A stretch of DNA of 6,840 bases from JAHJDO01 sp030671985 [NCBI: bacterium] (GTDB lineage Bacteria; JAHJDO01): assembly GCA_030671985.1 (NCBI GenBank), contig DAOVHI010000078.1, forward strand, positions 1 through 6,840, in the 5' to 3' direction. Below are positions 1 to 6,273 of the stretch, one piece after another. The notes beneath the pieces are model-generated. The model saw nothing but the letters and a program-made list of their open reading frames with translations. It was not told where the DNA came from and made no database searches. The first letter of the stretch is position 1, and the number at the start of each line of letters is the position of its first letter. The position numbers and the translations under genes are program-made.

Positions 1-214
1 CCTTTGCCTCTCCTTTCTTAAGAGGGATGCCTTCTAAGATTGAATTTGAAATTTCTGGATCATAATGTATTGATCCTATAGGTTCTATCCCTCTTATCTT
101 CAACTTTTCTCGCATAATATCCTCCATTTTTGGCGAATTAACTTTGTTCAAAATCGTCCAAGCAAATCTTGTCCTTAGATTCTTGGTTGCTTCTTTTGCT
201 TTCTCGATATTGGA
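1..214 (-). other. C-terminal segment resembling a CooC/MinD-family ATPase, fused in frame to the epimerase
   Basis: This covers residues ~303-373 of the leftmost frame. It contains FAWTILNKV (319-327), an MREKLKIRGI helix/turn (336-345), and GSIHYDPEI...LEGIPLKKGEA (349-372). In CooC/MinD-like P-loop ATPases the equivalent region has the nucleotide-base-binding NK motif, then 'G.I.yD.ei....l.G.pl'. The P-loop and switch motifs, which belong to the N-terminal half, are absent. The join lies around residues 303-313 (about positions 182-214), where both families carry a similar IEKAKE-like helix. The ATPase relationship is recognised from motif memory, not from a search. Confidence 0.6.
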
Positions 215-1120
215 TACAAATACAGGCTGATCCCCGGGACGCCAATCGCTAAAACTATATTTGATTTTTTTATCCAAGAATCTCTCAAGAAAGGAAATAA
301 GCTCCAGTAAAGACATTTTATTATCAGGTCCGCCGCCTATGTTATATATCTTCCCGGAACTTGTTTTTATATTCTCTACGGCTTTTTCATATACATCAAC
401 CAAATCATCAACAAACAATATATCTCTAACTTGTTTTCCGTCTCCATAAATCGTGATCGGTTTATTCATGGATGCAGCTATAGTAAACCACGCAACCCAG
501 CCCTGATCCTCTACGCCGAATTGCCTATACCCGTAAATACAACTCTGCCGCATAACAACAGTTCTCAGTCCGTATATTCTGAAATAATCTCTAACATACT
601 GATCGGCCGCGCCTTTTGAACAGCCATAAGGAGAATAAAAATCCAATATCCTATTTTCAGGAATTCCCTCAGGCAAAGATTCATATTCATATCTGCCATT
701 TTTTTCAATCACTTTTATGTCAGTCATTCCTCCGTAAACCTTGTTTGTGGAGGCGTAAATAAATATCGGATCAATCTTATTTTCTCTCACTGCTTCCAGA
801 AGATTGAATGTGCCAAGCGCATTTATCAGAAAATCTTCTCTTGGATCTGAAACAGAGGTTGTAACAGCTACCTGCGCGGCAAGATGAAGCACAACATCAA
901 TGCAATTTCTATCCGCGAAAATTTTTTTAACCTTTGCATAATCCCTGATGTCGCAGTCTATAAATTCAAATTCTCCCTGCTGCCTAAGCCATTCAAGATT
1001 ATTTTTAGACCCTCTTCTTGACAGATTGTCAAGAACCGACACCTCATACCCTTCGTCTATAAAGCGTTTTGCAGCGTTGCAGCCTATAAAACCGGCTCCG
1101 CCTGTTATTAGTATTTTCAA
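1..1120 (-). CDS. SDR sugar-nucleotide epimerase (CDP-paratose 2-epimerase-like) with an aberrant ATPase-like C-terminus, partial
   Basis: An open frame of 373 codons with no stop before the window edge. Residues 1-~303 form an extended-SDR nucleotide-sugar epimerase: NAD-binding GGAGFIG at 7-13, HLAAQVA near 79-85, STNKVYG at 124-130, and the catalytic YGCSK pair Tyr165/Lys169. The pattern, including DWRPGDQ at 292-298, is closest to CDP-paratose/CDP-tyvelose 2-epimerases (RfbE type), so it probably acts on a cytosolic nucleotide sugar; the exact substrate is inferred. After SNIEKAKEA (303-311) the expected LGW-type SDR ending is absent. Instead come ILNKV (323-327) and an IxxDPEI...LEGIPLKKGEA stretch typical of the C-terminus of CooC/MinD-like ATPases. 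The start is TTG at 1118-1120, overlapping the TGA of the preceding gene by 4 bp (TTGA) with no clear Shine-Dalgarno, so translation is probably coupled. The epimerase assignment is solid; the fusion needs verification. Confidence 0.85.
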   Translation of the reverse strand, partial: MKILITGGAGFIGCNAAKRFIDEGYEVSVLDNLSRRGSKNNLEWLRQQGEFEFIDCDIRDYAKVKKIFADRNCIDVVLHLAAQVAVTTSVSDPREDFLINALGTFNLLEAVRENKIDPIFIYASTNKVYGGMTDIKVIEKNGRYEYESLPEGIPENRILDFYSPYGCSKGAADQYVRDYFRIYGLRTVVMRQSCIYGYRQFGVEDQGWVAWFTIAASMNKPITIYGDGKQVRDILFVDDLVDVYEKAVENIKTSSGKIYNIGGGPDNKMSLLELISFLERFLDKKIKYSFSDWRPGDQPVFVSNIEKAKEATKNLRTRFAWTILNKVNSPKMEDIMREKLKIRGIEPIGSIHYDPEISNSILEGIPLKKGEAK

Positions 1121-2103
1121 CTTTTGTACCAGTTAATAGTTTCTCTGATCCCATCTTCCAGACTGTAAACAGGTTTCCATCCCAAGAGTTTCCCTGCCTT
1201 GACACTTGATAGGTATTGGTTGTTAATCTCCCCCTTGCTCTTACCCTTACCTTTTACAACAGGCTTCAAAGATTTGTTTCCGGAAACTGCAATAATTTTC
1301 TTTACCAGATCCAATACCTTCACAGGATTATTTGACCCGAAGTTAAACGCCTCACCCTTTATTCCTTTTTTATCAGCTTTTTCTGCGGCAATAAGATACG
1401 CATTAACCGCATCGTCAATATAGACATAATCTCTCAGCGGAGTTCCATCACTCCTGATAATTGGATCCTTATTCTGAAGAATAGATCTAATTGTATCAGG
1501 AATAATTCTGGAGAAATTCAGGTCTCCGCCTCCGTAAATATTAGCACATCTTGTTACAACAATCGGCATATCGTATGTGTTGGCATAAGTTCTCGCAAGT
1601 ATGTCAGTACATGCTTTTGATGCATCATATGGATGAAGCGCACTTAGTGAATAGTCCTCATTATATGGTAAATTCTTATGTTCTCCATATGCCTTATCAC
1701 TTGATGCTATAACCATTCTTTGGATACCTATGCTCCTTGCTGCTTCAAGAATATTCCATGTGCCACTTATATTAGACTCAAATGTAGAAATAGGAGATCT
1801 ATTTGCGATACCCACTATTGTCTGCGCTCCAATATGGAAACATGAGTCTATATTGTGTTCATTAAAGATACGAGCTATAAGTTGGTAATCTAAAAGATCA
1901 CCCTTTACAACAGCCTCAAGATTATTATAAACGCTTTTCATGTTCATTAGCGGCGATGCAGGTATCCAGTCTCTGATCAAAACCACTACTCTTGCGCCGG
2001 AGCTGACCAGCGCTTTCGTAAGCCATGAGCCTAAAAACCCGTTTGCGCCTGTAATAAATACTCTTTTATCCTTCCAAAATTTTCTATTAATTCCTTCAGC
2101 CAT
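1117..2103 (-). CDS. NAD-dependent sugar-nucleotide epimerase/dehydratase (CDP-glucose 4,6-dehydratase-like SDR)
   Basis: A complete 328-residue extended SDR. Visible motifs are an FWKDKRVFITG start, the GANGFLG dinucleotide loop (19-25), SSDKAYG (134-140), catalytic YDASK with Tyr159/Lys163, and NIYGGGD (188-194) followed by RIIPD. The FW.gKrVfiTG opening and the GGGD...RiiPD block are characteristic of the RfbG (CDP-glucose 4,6-dehydratase) branch. The normal SDR ending is present (LLGWKP at 307-312, then an amphipathic helix). The likely role is NAD-dependent oxidation/dehydration or epimerisation of a nucleotide hexose in the cytosol, for a deoxysugar of surface polysaccharide. The ATG at 2103 is chosen because AGGAGG lies 6 bases upstream. 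The gene overlaps the end of the kinase gene by 8 bp, and its stop overlaps the next start by 4 bp. The exact substrate is unproven; a dTDP- or UDP-sugar is possible. Confidence 0.88.
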   Translation of the reverse strand: MAEGINRKFWKDKRVFITGANGFLGSWLTKALVSSGARVVVLIRDWIPASPLMNMKSVYNNLEAVVKGDLLDYQLIARIFNEHNIDSCFHIGAQTIVGIANRSPISTFESNISGTWNILEAARSIGIQRMVIASSDKAYGEHKNLPYNEDYSLSALHPYDASKACTDILARTYANTYDMPIVVTRCANIYGGGDLNFSRIIPDTIRSILQNKDPIIRSDGTPLRDYVYIDDAVNAYLIAAEKADKKGIKGEAFNFGSNNPVKVLDLVKKIIAVSGNKSLKPVVKGKGKSKGEINNQYLSSVKAGKLLGWKPVYSLEDGIRETINWYKS

Positions 2104-2617
2104 GTTTTTCCTCCTGTTTCATAAGTGATACTATTTTTTTCGCGACGTCTACAGTTGATAGTTTAGAAGTGTCTATTGTATAATCTGCGGCTTTTTCGTA
2201 CTTTTCTTTTCTTTGCATGAGAACTTCTTCTACTTCATCAATAAAGGTTTTTTCATCTGTTAAAGATGGTCTGTGTGTTCCGTGTTTTATCCTCTCTGCA
2301 ATTGTAGCAACACCTGCCTTAAGCCAAAATACTTTGCTGTTTTTCCTAAGATTTGCGACGTTCTTATCACGCAAAATTACCCCTCCACCTGTGTCAATAA
2401 TGTAGTTATCAAGATTAGAAACTTGTTCCGCAATTGCAGATTCCAGATTTCTAAATTTATCCCATCCGAATTTCTCAACAATTTCTGAAATCGGAATACT
2501 TGCTCTTTTTACAATCTCCTCGTCCATATCAAATACAGAAAAACCAAACTCTTTACTCAGAATTCTGGCAACACTGGACTTACCGGTACCCCTATAACCA
2601 ATCAACACAATATTCAT
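2096..2617 (-). CDS. aroK: Shikimate kinase
   Basis: Phosphorylates shikimate to shikimate 3-phosphate with ATP, the fifth step toward chorismate, in the cytosol. The 173-residue length is typical. Numbering from the ATG at 2617: Walker A GYRGTGKSS at 7-15, the shikimate-contacting DMD at 30-32, FRNLE with the substrate Arg at 56, the glycine run TGGGV at 76-80, RPSL in the lid (Arg116), and the RKEKY segment with Arg136. All key residues are present, so a diverted gluconate-kinase-like function is unlikely. The ATG overlaps the stop of the oxidoreductase as TGATG, suggesting translational reinitiation; no strong Shine-Dalgarno is seen. A GTG one codon earlier (2620) is possible. Its partner enzyme aroE opens the same operon, three genes upstream. 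Confidence 0.93.
   Translation of the reverse strand: MNIVLIGYRGTGKSSVARILSKEFGFSVFDMDEEIVKRASIPISEIVEKFGWDKFRNLESAIAEQVSNLDNYIIDTGGGVILRDKNVANLRKNSKVFWLKAGVATIAERIKHGTHRPSLTDEKTFIDEVEEVLMQRKEKYEKAADYTIDTSKLSTVDVAKKIVSLMKQEEKHG
2110..2115 (-). promoter_or_regulatory. Shine-Dalgarno AGGAGG for the SDR dehydratase
   Basis: A perfect AGGAGG on the minus strand, 6 bases before the ATG at 2103. It lies inside the last codons of the shikimate kinase gene, so it fixes the start despite the 8 bp overlap. Confidence 0.85.
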
Positions 2618-3888
2618 CACTTGGAAAATTCTACGTGCGGGTTGTTGCCATAGACTATATTAACCGGTCTGCCTTTATGGAGAATTGACATTCTACCTGC
2701 TTCCATAACAAGTTCATTGATATAACTGTTTGCAGGTGTGGCAATTATGCCTTTTCTGTCTACGCTTTTAAGCATCTCTCTTTTTCTTCCCATAGCATCT
2801 TGCTTCGACATTTGAGCAGTTTCATTATTTATGAAGTACGCCGATTTTATAATCGCTTCAACGGAATCATATCCATAGCCAACCGGTTTCAGTCCTTCTC
2901 CCTCCCATGGAACAAGCTTGAAATAATCCGGACTTGCAAAATTATAAAGCGTGCCACCTGGGCCTGCATCCTTAACAAAGGAGTGCGTAACCCCTCTATT
3001 CTGATCATTATGTCTTATGAGAGCTCCTTTTTTCCCATCATCACAAAAGAGCGTAATCCCCTGATCATTGCTTCCCGCACCATCATCAGGATATCCGAGA
3101 CCATCAACAACGTTGAGTATACCCCCATTCTCAAATACTACTCTCCCGCTTGTCCACATATATCCAATTTTTCCATTCGGGAATTTCCCCTCTATTCCAA
3201 TGACTGAAACATTTACCGGCTTCAGTCCTGTCATAAAATAAACCTGATCCACATAATGACATCCTACATATGTGAATGGGTCGGAGTTCTCTTTAACAAA
3301 CCAGTTCTGAAAATTGGAGTTTCTATAAAACCATGGTTCCACCATTCTGGCTTCACCAATTTTAAACTCGCCAAATCTTCCTGAAGCATAGTCTCCTTTT
3401 ACAAGCAGAGCACGTCTGTCAAACCTCTTGTGATATTCTATTCCTATAAAAAGCCCTTTTTCATAAGCAAGTTTTTCAATTTCAAGTGACTGAGAATATT
3501 TCAGAACAAGCGGCTTTACACAAAGTATATGCTGAGAAGCAGCTATAGCTTCCTTTATTACGTCATAATGAAACTGATCCGGCACAGCCACAACTACCAC
3601 ATTGTAAGGATCCATTTTCCCAATAATCTCTCTGAACTTATTGGGAAACATTTTCTTCGGAGACTCAGATATATCAGGACAAGCTCTAAACCCGAAACAT
3701 GGAAATGCTTTCTTGAACGCTTCAGAATCCGCCAAATCCTTCAGTGGAGCAGAATTTAACGCGCATACAGTAATATCGTCAACTATCCCGAGACGCTTTA
3801 AATGATAAATTGACGGCAACAACTGATCATGCGTGATCATACCTCCGCCAACAATTGTCACTTTAAGTTTATTATTTTCTAAAGTCAT
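2617..3888 (-). CDS. Gfo/Idh/MocA family NAD(P)-dependent oxidoreductase
   Basis: A 423-residue protein with an N-terminal Rossmann fold (IVGGGMIT at 12-19) and the family's C-terminal alpha/beta domain. VVVVAVPDQFHYDV at 97-110 matches the usual 'd.v.v.tP...H' strand. CVKPL at 123-127 takes the place of the common EKP motif and keeps the catalytic Lys125. GCHYVDQ at 209-215 provides the His211/Asp214 pair of the 'H..D' motif. Such enzymes reversibly oxidise a hydroxyl of a sugar, inositol or sugar nucleotide. Here it sits 22 bp after an aminotransferase, so a plausible role is making the keto group that is then aminated; that is inference. The ATG at 3888 is preferred because AGGAG lies 8 bases upstream. 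A TTG at 3909 would put that ribosome site inside the gene. It runs somewhat longer than the usual 330-390 residues. Confidence 0.9.
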   Translation of the reverse strand: MTLENNKLKVTIVGGGMITHDQLLPSIYHLKRLGIVDDITVCALNSAPLKDLADSEAFKKAFPCFGFRACPDISESPKKMFPNKFREIIGKMDPYNVVVVAVPDQFHYDVIKEAIAASQHILCVKPLVLKYSQSLEIEKLAYEKGLFIGIEYHKRFDRRALLVKGDYASGRFGEFKIGEARMVEPWFYRNSNFQNWFVKENSDPFTYVGCHYVDQVYFMTGLKPVNVSVIGIEGKFPNGKIGYMWTSGRVVFENGGILNVVDGLGYPDDGAGSNDQGITLFCDDGKKGALIRHNDQNRGVTHSFVKDAGPGGTLYNFASPDYFKLVPWEGEGLKPVGYGYDSVEAIIKSAYFINNETAQMSKQDAMGRKREMLKSVDRKGIIATPANSYINELVMEAGRMSILHKGRPVNIVYGNNPHVEFSK

Positions 3889-3896
3889 GATTTTTT

Positions 3897-3901
3897 CTCC
3901 T
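3897..3901 (-). promoter_or_regulatory. Shine-Dalgarno AGGAG for the Gfo/Idh/MocA oxidoreductase
   Basis: AGGAG on the minus strand, 8 bases before the ATG at 3888. It decides that start over the in-frame TTG at 3909. Confidence 0.75.
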
Positions 3902-3910
3902 AAGTTCAAC

Positions 3911-5287
3911 TTATCTCATTACTTTATCAAGTGTTTCTTTAATACCTGCTTTTCCATATAAGCCGTCATCTATCGCCTCCTTTGTTATACAAAGCGGCGG
4001 GCAAAATTTGATAGCGCCGTAACCTTTGCCTACAGGGGCAAAGAACAAGTTTCCGGAAAGAAAACACTGTTCACAAAACTTAAACGCTGTATCTGCATCA
4101 GGAGTAAGGTTTTCCCTGTTATCAAAAAAGAGCATACCTATAACCAGCCCGATTCCGCCAATCTCAATTCTTTCTCTATATGGTCCTGTAATTTTAGTTA
4201 TCTGCTCTTTCAGATAGTTACCAATATTTGCTGCATTCTCAATTAAACCTTCTTCAAGCATTACTTCTATGCTTGCAATAGATGCAATTGAGGGCAAAGG
4301 ACTTCCTGTGTGAGTGCTTGTCATTTCTCCAGGACCATACTGATCCATGTACTCAGCTTTTCCAATAACAGCTGAAAGCGGAAGCGAACTTGTAATACCC
4401 TTACCACAGCAAACCATATCAGGAACTACTCCATAATGCTCAAAAGCAAAAAGCTTGCCTGTTCTTCCAAAACCTGCCTGCACCTCATCAAAAATAAGCG
4501 CTGCATCGTTCTCGTCACACCATTCCCTTAAAGCCTTAGCATACTCAACAGGCATAAGTTTTGCCTCTCTCCCCTGAAAGGTCTCGACAATAACACCTGC
4601 AATATCACATGAAGCAATGTTTAGCTCCTGTAACTTTTTTGTAAACACATCGAAGCCTTTGTCTTTTACTTCAATGCTTCCAGGGAAAGGCACCTGCGCA
4701 AAATATTGATTTTCGTCAACCCATTCAGAACCTCCAAGCACACCGCCTGATAATTGAGCTCCGTATGTTCTGCCGTGAAAAGCACCCTGAAAGCTAATAA
4801 TGTAACGTTTTTTTGAATTAATTCTTATTCCATGAGTTCTTGCAAGCTTTATGGAAACTTCTGTAGCCTCAGAACCTGTTGTAAGAAGAAATACCTTATT
4901 CAATTCTGATGGAGAAATTTCAATAAGCCTTTCAGCAAGATTTGCTCTTACTTCATTGGGAAAACAATACGTATGAAGAGGCCCTTTTGTTTGAAGATAA
5001 TCTGCTAAAACTTTTTTTATTTTTGGATGCCCATGTCCTGCACTCGTAACAAGTACGCCCGAACTCCAGTCCAGCCACTTATTTCCATATCCATCCTCAA
5101 CATTGACCCCTTCTGCTTTTTGCCATACTACAGGGGCTTGCCCTCTCATTGACCTTGATTCATTGGTTCTGAGTTTGTTTAGCAGAGGGACAGACCCAGG
5201 AGCTGGAATCTTGGTAATAATTTTTCTGTAAGGTGTTTCTATAAATGGAACTTTTCTTGGTTCAAGCGAAAATACTTTTGCTGCCAC
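3911..5287 (-). CDS. Class III PLP-dependent aminotransferase
   Basis: A 458-residue fold-type I aminotransferase of the acetylornithine/GABA aminotransferase family. Visible motifs are TTGSEATE (136-143) for the PLP phosphate, GAFHGRTYGA (168-177), the PLP-ring Asp267 in IFDEVQAGFGRTG (265-277), the Schiff-base Lys296 in CCGKGI, and THTGSPL (325-331) in place of the common THGGNP. It transfers an amino group between an amino donor and a keto or aldehyde substrate in the cytosol. The substrate is not recognisable, and the usual 'VRG.GL' carboxylate-binding Arg is Gly377 here (EIGGIGL). The start is GTG at 5287, 5 bases after AGGAG; the stop lies 22 bp before the oxidoreductase. Linkage to that enzyme and to nucleotide-sugar genes suggests amination of a sugar- or polyol-derived carbonyl (inference). 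Annotation as GabT or ArgD would be over-specific. Confidence 0.92.
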   Translation of the reverse strand: MAAKVFSLEPRKVPFIETPYRKIITKIPAPGSVPLLNKLRTNESRSMRGQAPVVWQKAEGVNVEDGYGNKWLDWSSGVLVTSAGHGHPKIKKVLADYLQTKGPLHTYCFPNEVRANLAERLIEISPSELNKVFLLTTGSEATEVSIKLARTHGIRINSKKRYIISFQGAFHGRTYGAQLSGGVLGGSEWVDENQYFAQVPFPGSIEVKDKGFDVFTKKLQELNIASCDIAGVIVETFQGREAKLMPVEYAKALREWCDENDAALIFDEVQAGFGRTGKLFAFEHYGVVPDMVCCGKGITSSLPLSAVIGKAEYMDQYGPGEMTSTHTGSPLPSIASIASIEVMLEEGLIENAANIGNYLKEQITKITGPYRERIEIGGIGLVIGMLFFDNRENLTPDADTAFKFCEQCFLSGNLFFAPVGKGYGAIKFCPPLCITKEAIDDGLYGKAGIKETLDKVMR

Positions 5288-5292
5288 GTTGA

Positions 5293-5297
5293 CTCCT
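5293..5297 (-). promoter_or_regulatory. Shine-Dalgarno AGGAG for the aminotransferase GTG start
   Basis: AGGAG on the minus strand, 5 bases before the GTG at 5287, in the 11 bp gap after aroE. It supports the non-ATG start. Confidence 0.75.
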
Positions 5298-5298
5298 T

Positions 5299-6138
5299 TC
5301 AGTTAATTAATAGAGTTTTCCTCATCACTTTGATTGGGGCGGTTTTGCCCGTCCAAAGTTCAAATTGCAATGCTGCTTGATAGATGAACATGTCAATTCC
5401 TGATACTACAACACATCCTTTCTCCTCAGCATCTCTGACAAGACGTGTCTTAATAGGATTGTAAATAATGTCAAAAACCGTCAATGAACTTCTTAATAAT
5501 CTCTTTGAAACAGGAGTTTTATCAATTTTTGGATGCATTCCAACAGGTGTGCATTGTATTAAAATATCAACATCCTGCAATCGCTTTTCAAGAGACTTCT
5601 CATCTATAATGAACCCGTCTGGATGCTTATTATCTAACATAGTAATATCCTGAACCAGTTTATATATCTCTTCTTGTATGACTCCGCCAATTACAAGAGA
5701 TTCGGGTTTTTCTTTCATAATAAGTGTAAATGCAATTGCCCGCGCGGCGCCGCCAGAGCCTAAAATTAAGATTCTTTTACCCTTAATATCAACACCCTTT
5801 TCCTTTAACGAACGTACTGCTGCAGTTCCATCAGTTGTGTATCCCTTTAGACTGCCGTTTTCATTAACAATGGTATTGACCGAGCCTATTCTATCTGCAA
5901 CTTCGTCAATCTCGTCAAGATACTTTGTTACTTCTACTTTATGAGGAATCGTAACACTCAAACCTCTTATTCCTAAGCCCCTTACCCCAGCCATTGCAGA
6001 GAATACATCTTTAACTTTAAATGCAACATAAACATAATTAAGCCCAAGATGCTCAAACGCCGCATTATGTATAGCGGGAGATAGGGAATGTTCTATCGGA
6101 TTTCCAATAACAGCACAAAGTTGAGTTTTTGTATCCAT
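5299..6138 (-). CDS. aroE: Shikimate 5-dehydrogenase
   Basis: Reduces 3-dehydroshikimate to shikimate, the fourth step of the chorismate pathway, in the cytosol. From the ATG at 6138 it has 279 residues, the family norm. Motifs: IGNPIEHSLSP (11-21) with the shikimate-binding serines, SVTIPHK (61-67) with catalytic Lys67, SVNTI (86-90), TTDG with catalytic Asp103, the Rossmann loop LGSGGAARA (126-134), CTPVGM (196-201), YNPIKT (226-231) and GIDMFIYQAA (247-256). The basic NRT motif that usually follows the second Rossmann strand and binds the NADP phosphate is missing; the sequence there is VIGGVIQ (149-155), so cofactor preference may differ. The frame stays open to an ATG at 6222, but those 28 extra residues match nothing in the family, precede the normal AroE N-terminus and cover a promoter. 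It is the first gene of the operon. Confidence 0.93.
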   Translation of the reverse strand: MDTKTQLCAVIGNPIEHSLSPAIHNAAFEHLGLNYVYVAFKVKDVFSAMAGVRGLGIRGLSVTIPHKVEVTKYLDEIDEVADRIGSVNTIVNENGSLKGYTTDGTAAVRSLKEKGVDIKGKRILILGSGGAARAIAFTLIMKEKPESLVIGGVIQEEIYKLVQDITMLDNKHPDGFIIDEKSLEKRLQDVDILIQCTPVGMHPKIDKTPVSKRLLRSSLTVFDIIYNPIKTRLVRDAEEKGCVVVSGIDMFIYQAALQFELWTGKTAPIKVMRKTLLIN

Positions 6139-6144
6139 GCATCC

Positions 6145-6173
6145 TATATAGCATAATGTTCCGTGGATATCAA
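6145..6173 (-). promoter_or_regulatory. Sigma70-type promoter of the aroE operon, extended -10, probably leaderless
   Basis: On the minus strand TTGATA (6168-6173) is followed after 17 bp by TATATA (6145-6150), with TG one base before the -10 hexamer (TGC-TATATA). Transcription is expected 6-8 bases downstream, on or next to the aroE ATG at 6138. The mRNA would then have no room for a Shine-Dalgarno. This is prediction from consensus only. Confidence 0.6.
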
Positions 6174-6213
6174 CTTGGGAACGGCCATTAATTTGATAAA
6201 CCAAGGATATTTC

Positions 6214-6241
6214 TTTACACATTTTTATTTTTAGATATAAT
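6214..6241 (+). promoter_or_regulatory. Sigma70-type promoter of the ferredoxin-FAH genes
   Basis: TTTACA (6214-6219, 5 of 6 consensus) and a perfect TATAAT (6236-6241) separated by 16 bp in an A/T-rich stretch. The start of transcription would be near 6248, giving a leader of about 25 bases that contains the ferredoxin ribosome site. It is arranged back to back with the aroE promoter. Confidence 0.7.
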
Positions 6242-6260
6242 TCCCAATATGATAGAAGAG

Positions 6261-6265
6261 GGAGG
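6261..6265 (+). promoter_or_regulatory. Shine-Dalgarno GGAGG for the ferredoxin
   Basis: A GGAGG core in a purine-rich run, 8 bases before the ATG at 6274. Confidence 0.8.
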
Positions 6266-6273
6266 ATATAGAT

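Noticed and set aside
2800-3207. A 135-codon open frame on the plus strand
   Set aside because: It lies wholly inside the oxidoreductase on the other strand, has no family motifs and no Shine-Dalgarno; it is a shadow of the real gene.
3889-3909. TTG start giving seven more residues for the oxidoreductase
   Set aside because: The AGGAG needed for the ATG at 3888 would then lie within the coding sequence, and the extra residues match nothing in the family.
2096-6138. An aminoshikimate/AHBA (kanosamine) antibiotic pathway, suggested by an AroE homologue next to an oxidoreductase, a kinase and an aminotransferase
   Set aside because: The AHBA pathway uses a DegT/AHBA-synthase-type aminotransferase and an aminoDHQ synthase. 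Here the aminotransferase is class III and the kinase is a normal shikimate kinase.
6139-6222. N-terminal extension of AroE by 28 residues from an upstream ATG
   Set aside because: AroE proteins normally begin a few residues before the IGNPI motif. The extension has no ribosome site and overlaps a good promoter.
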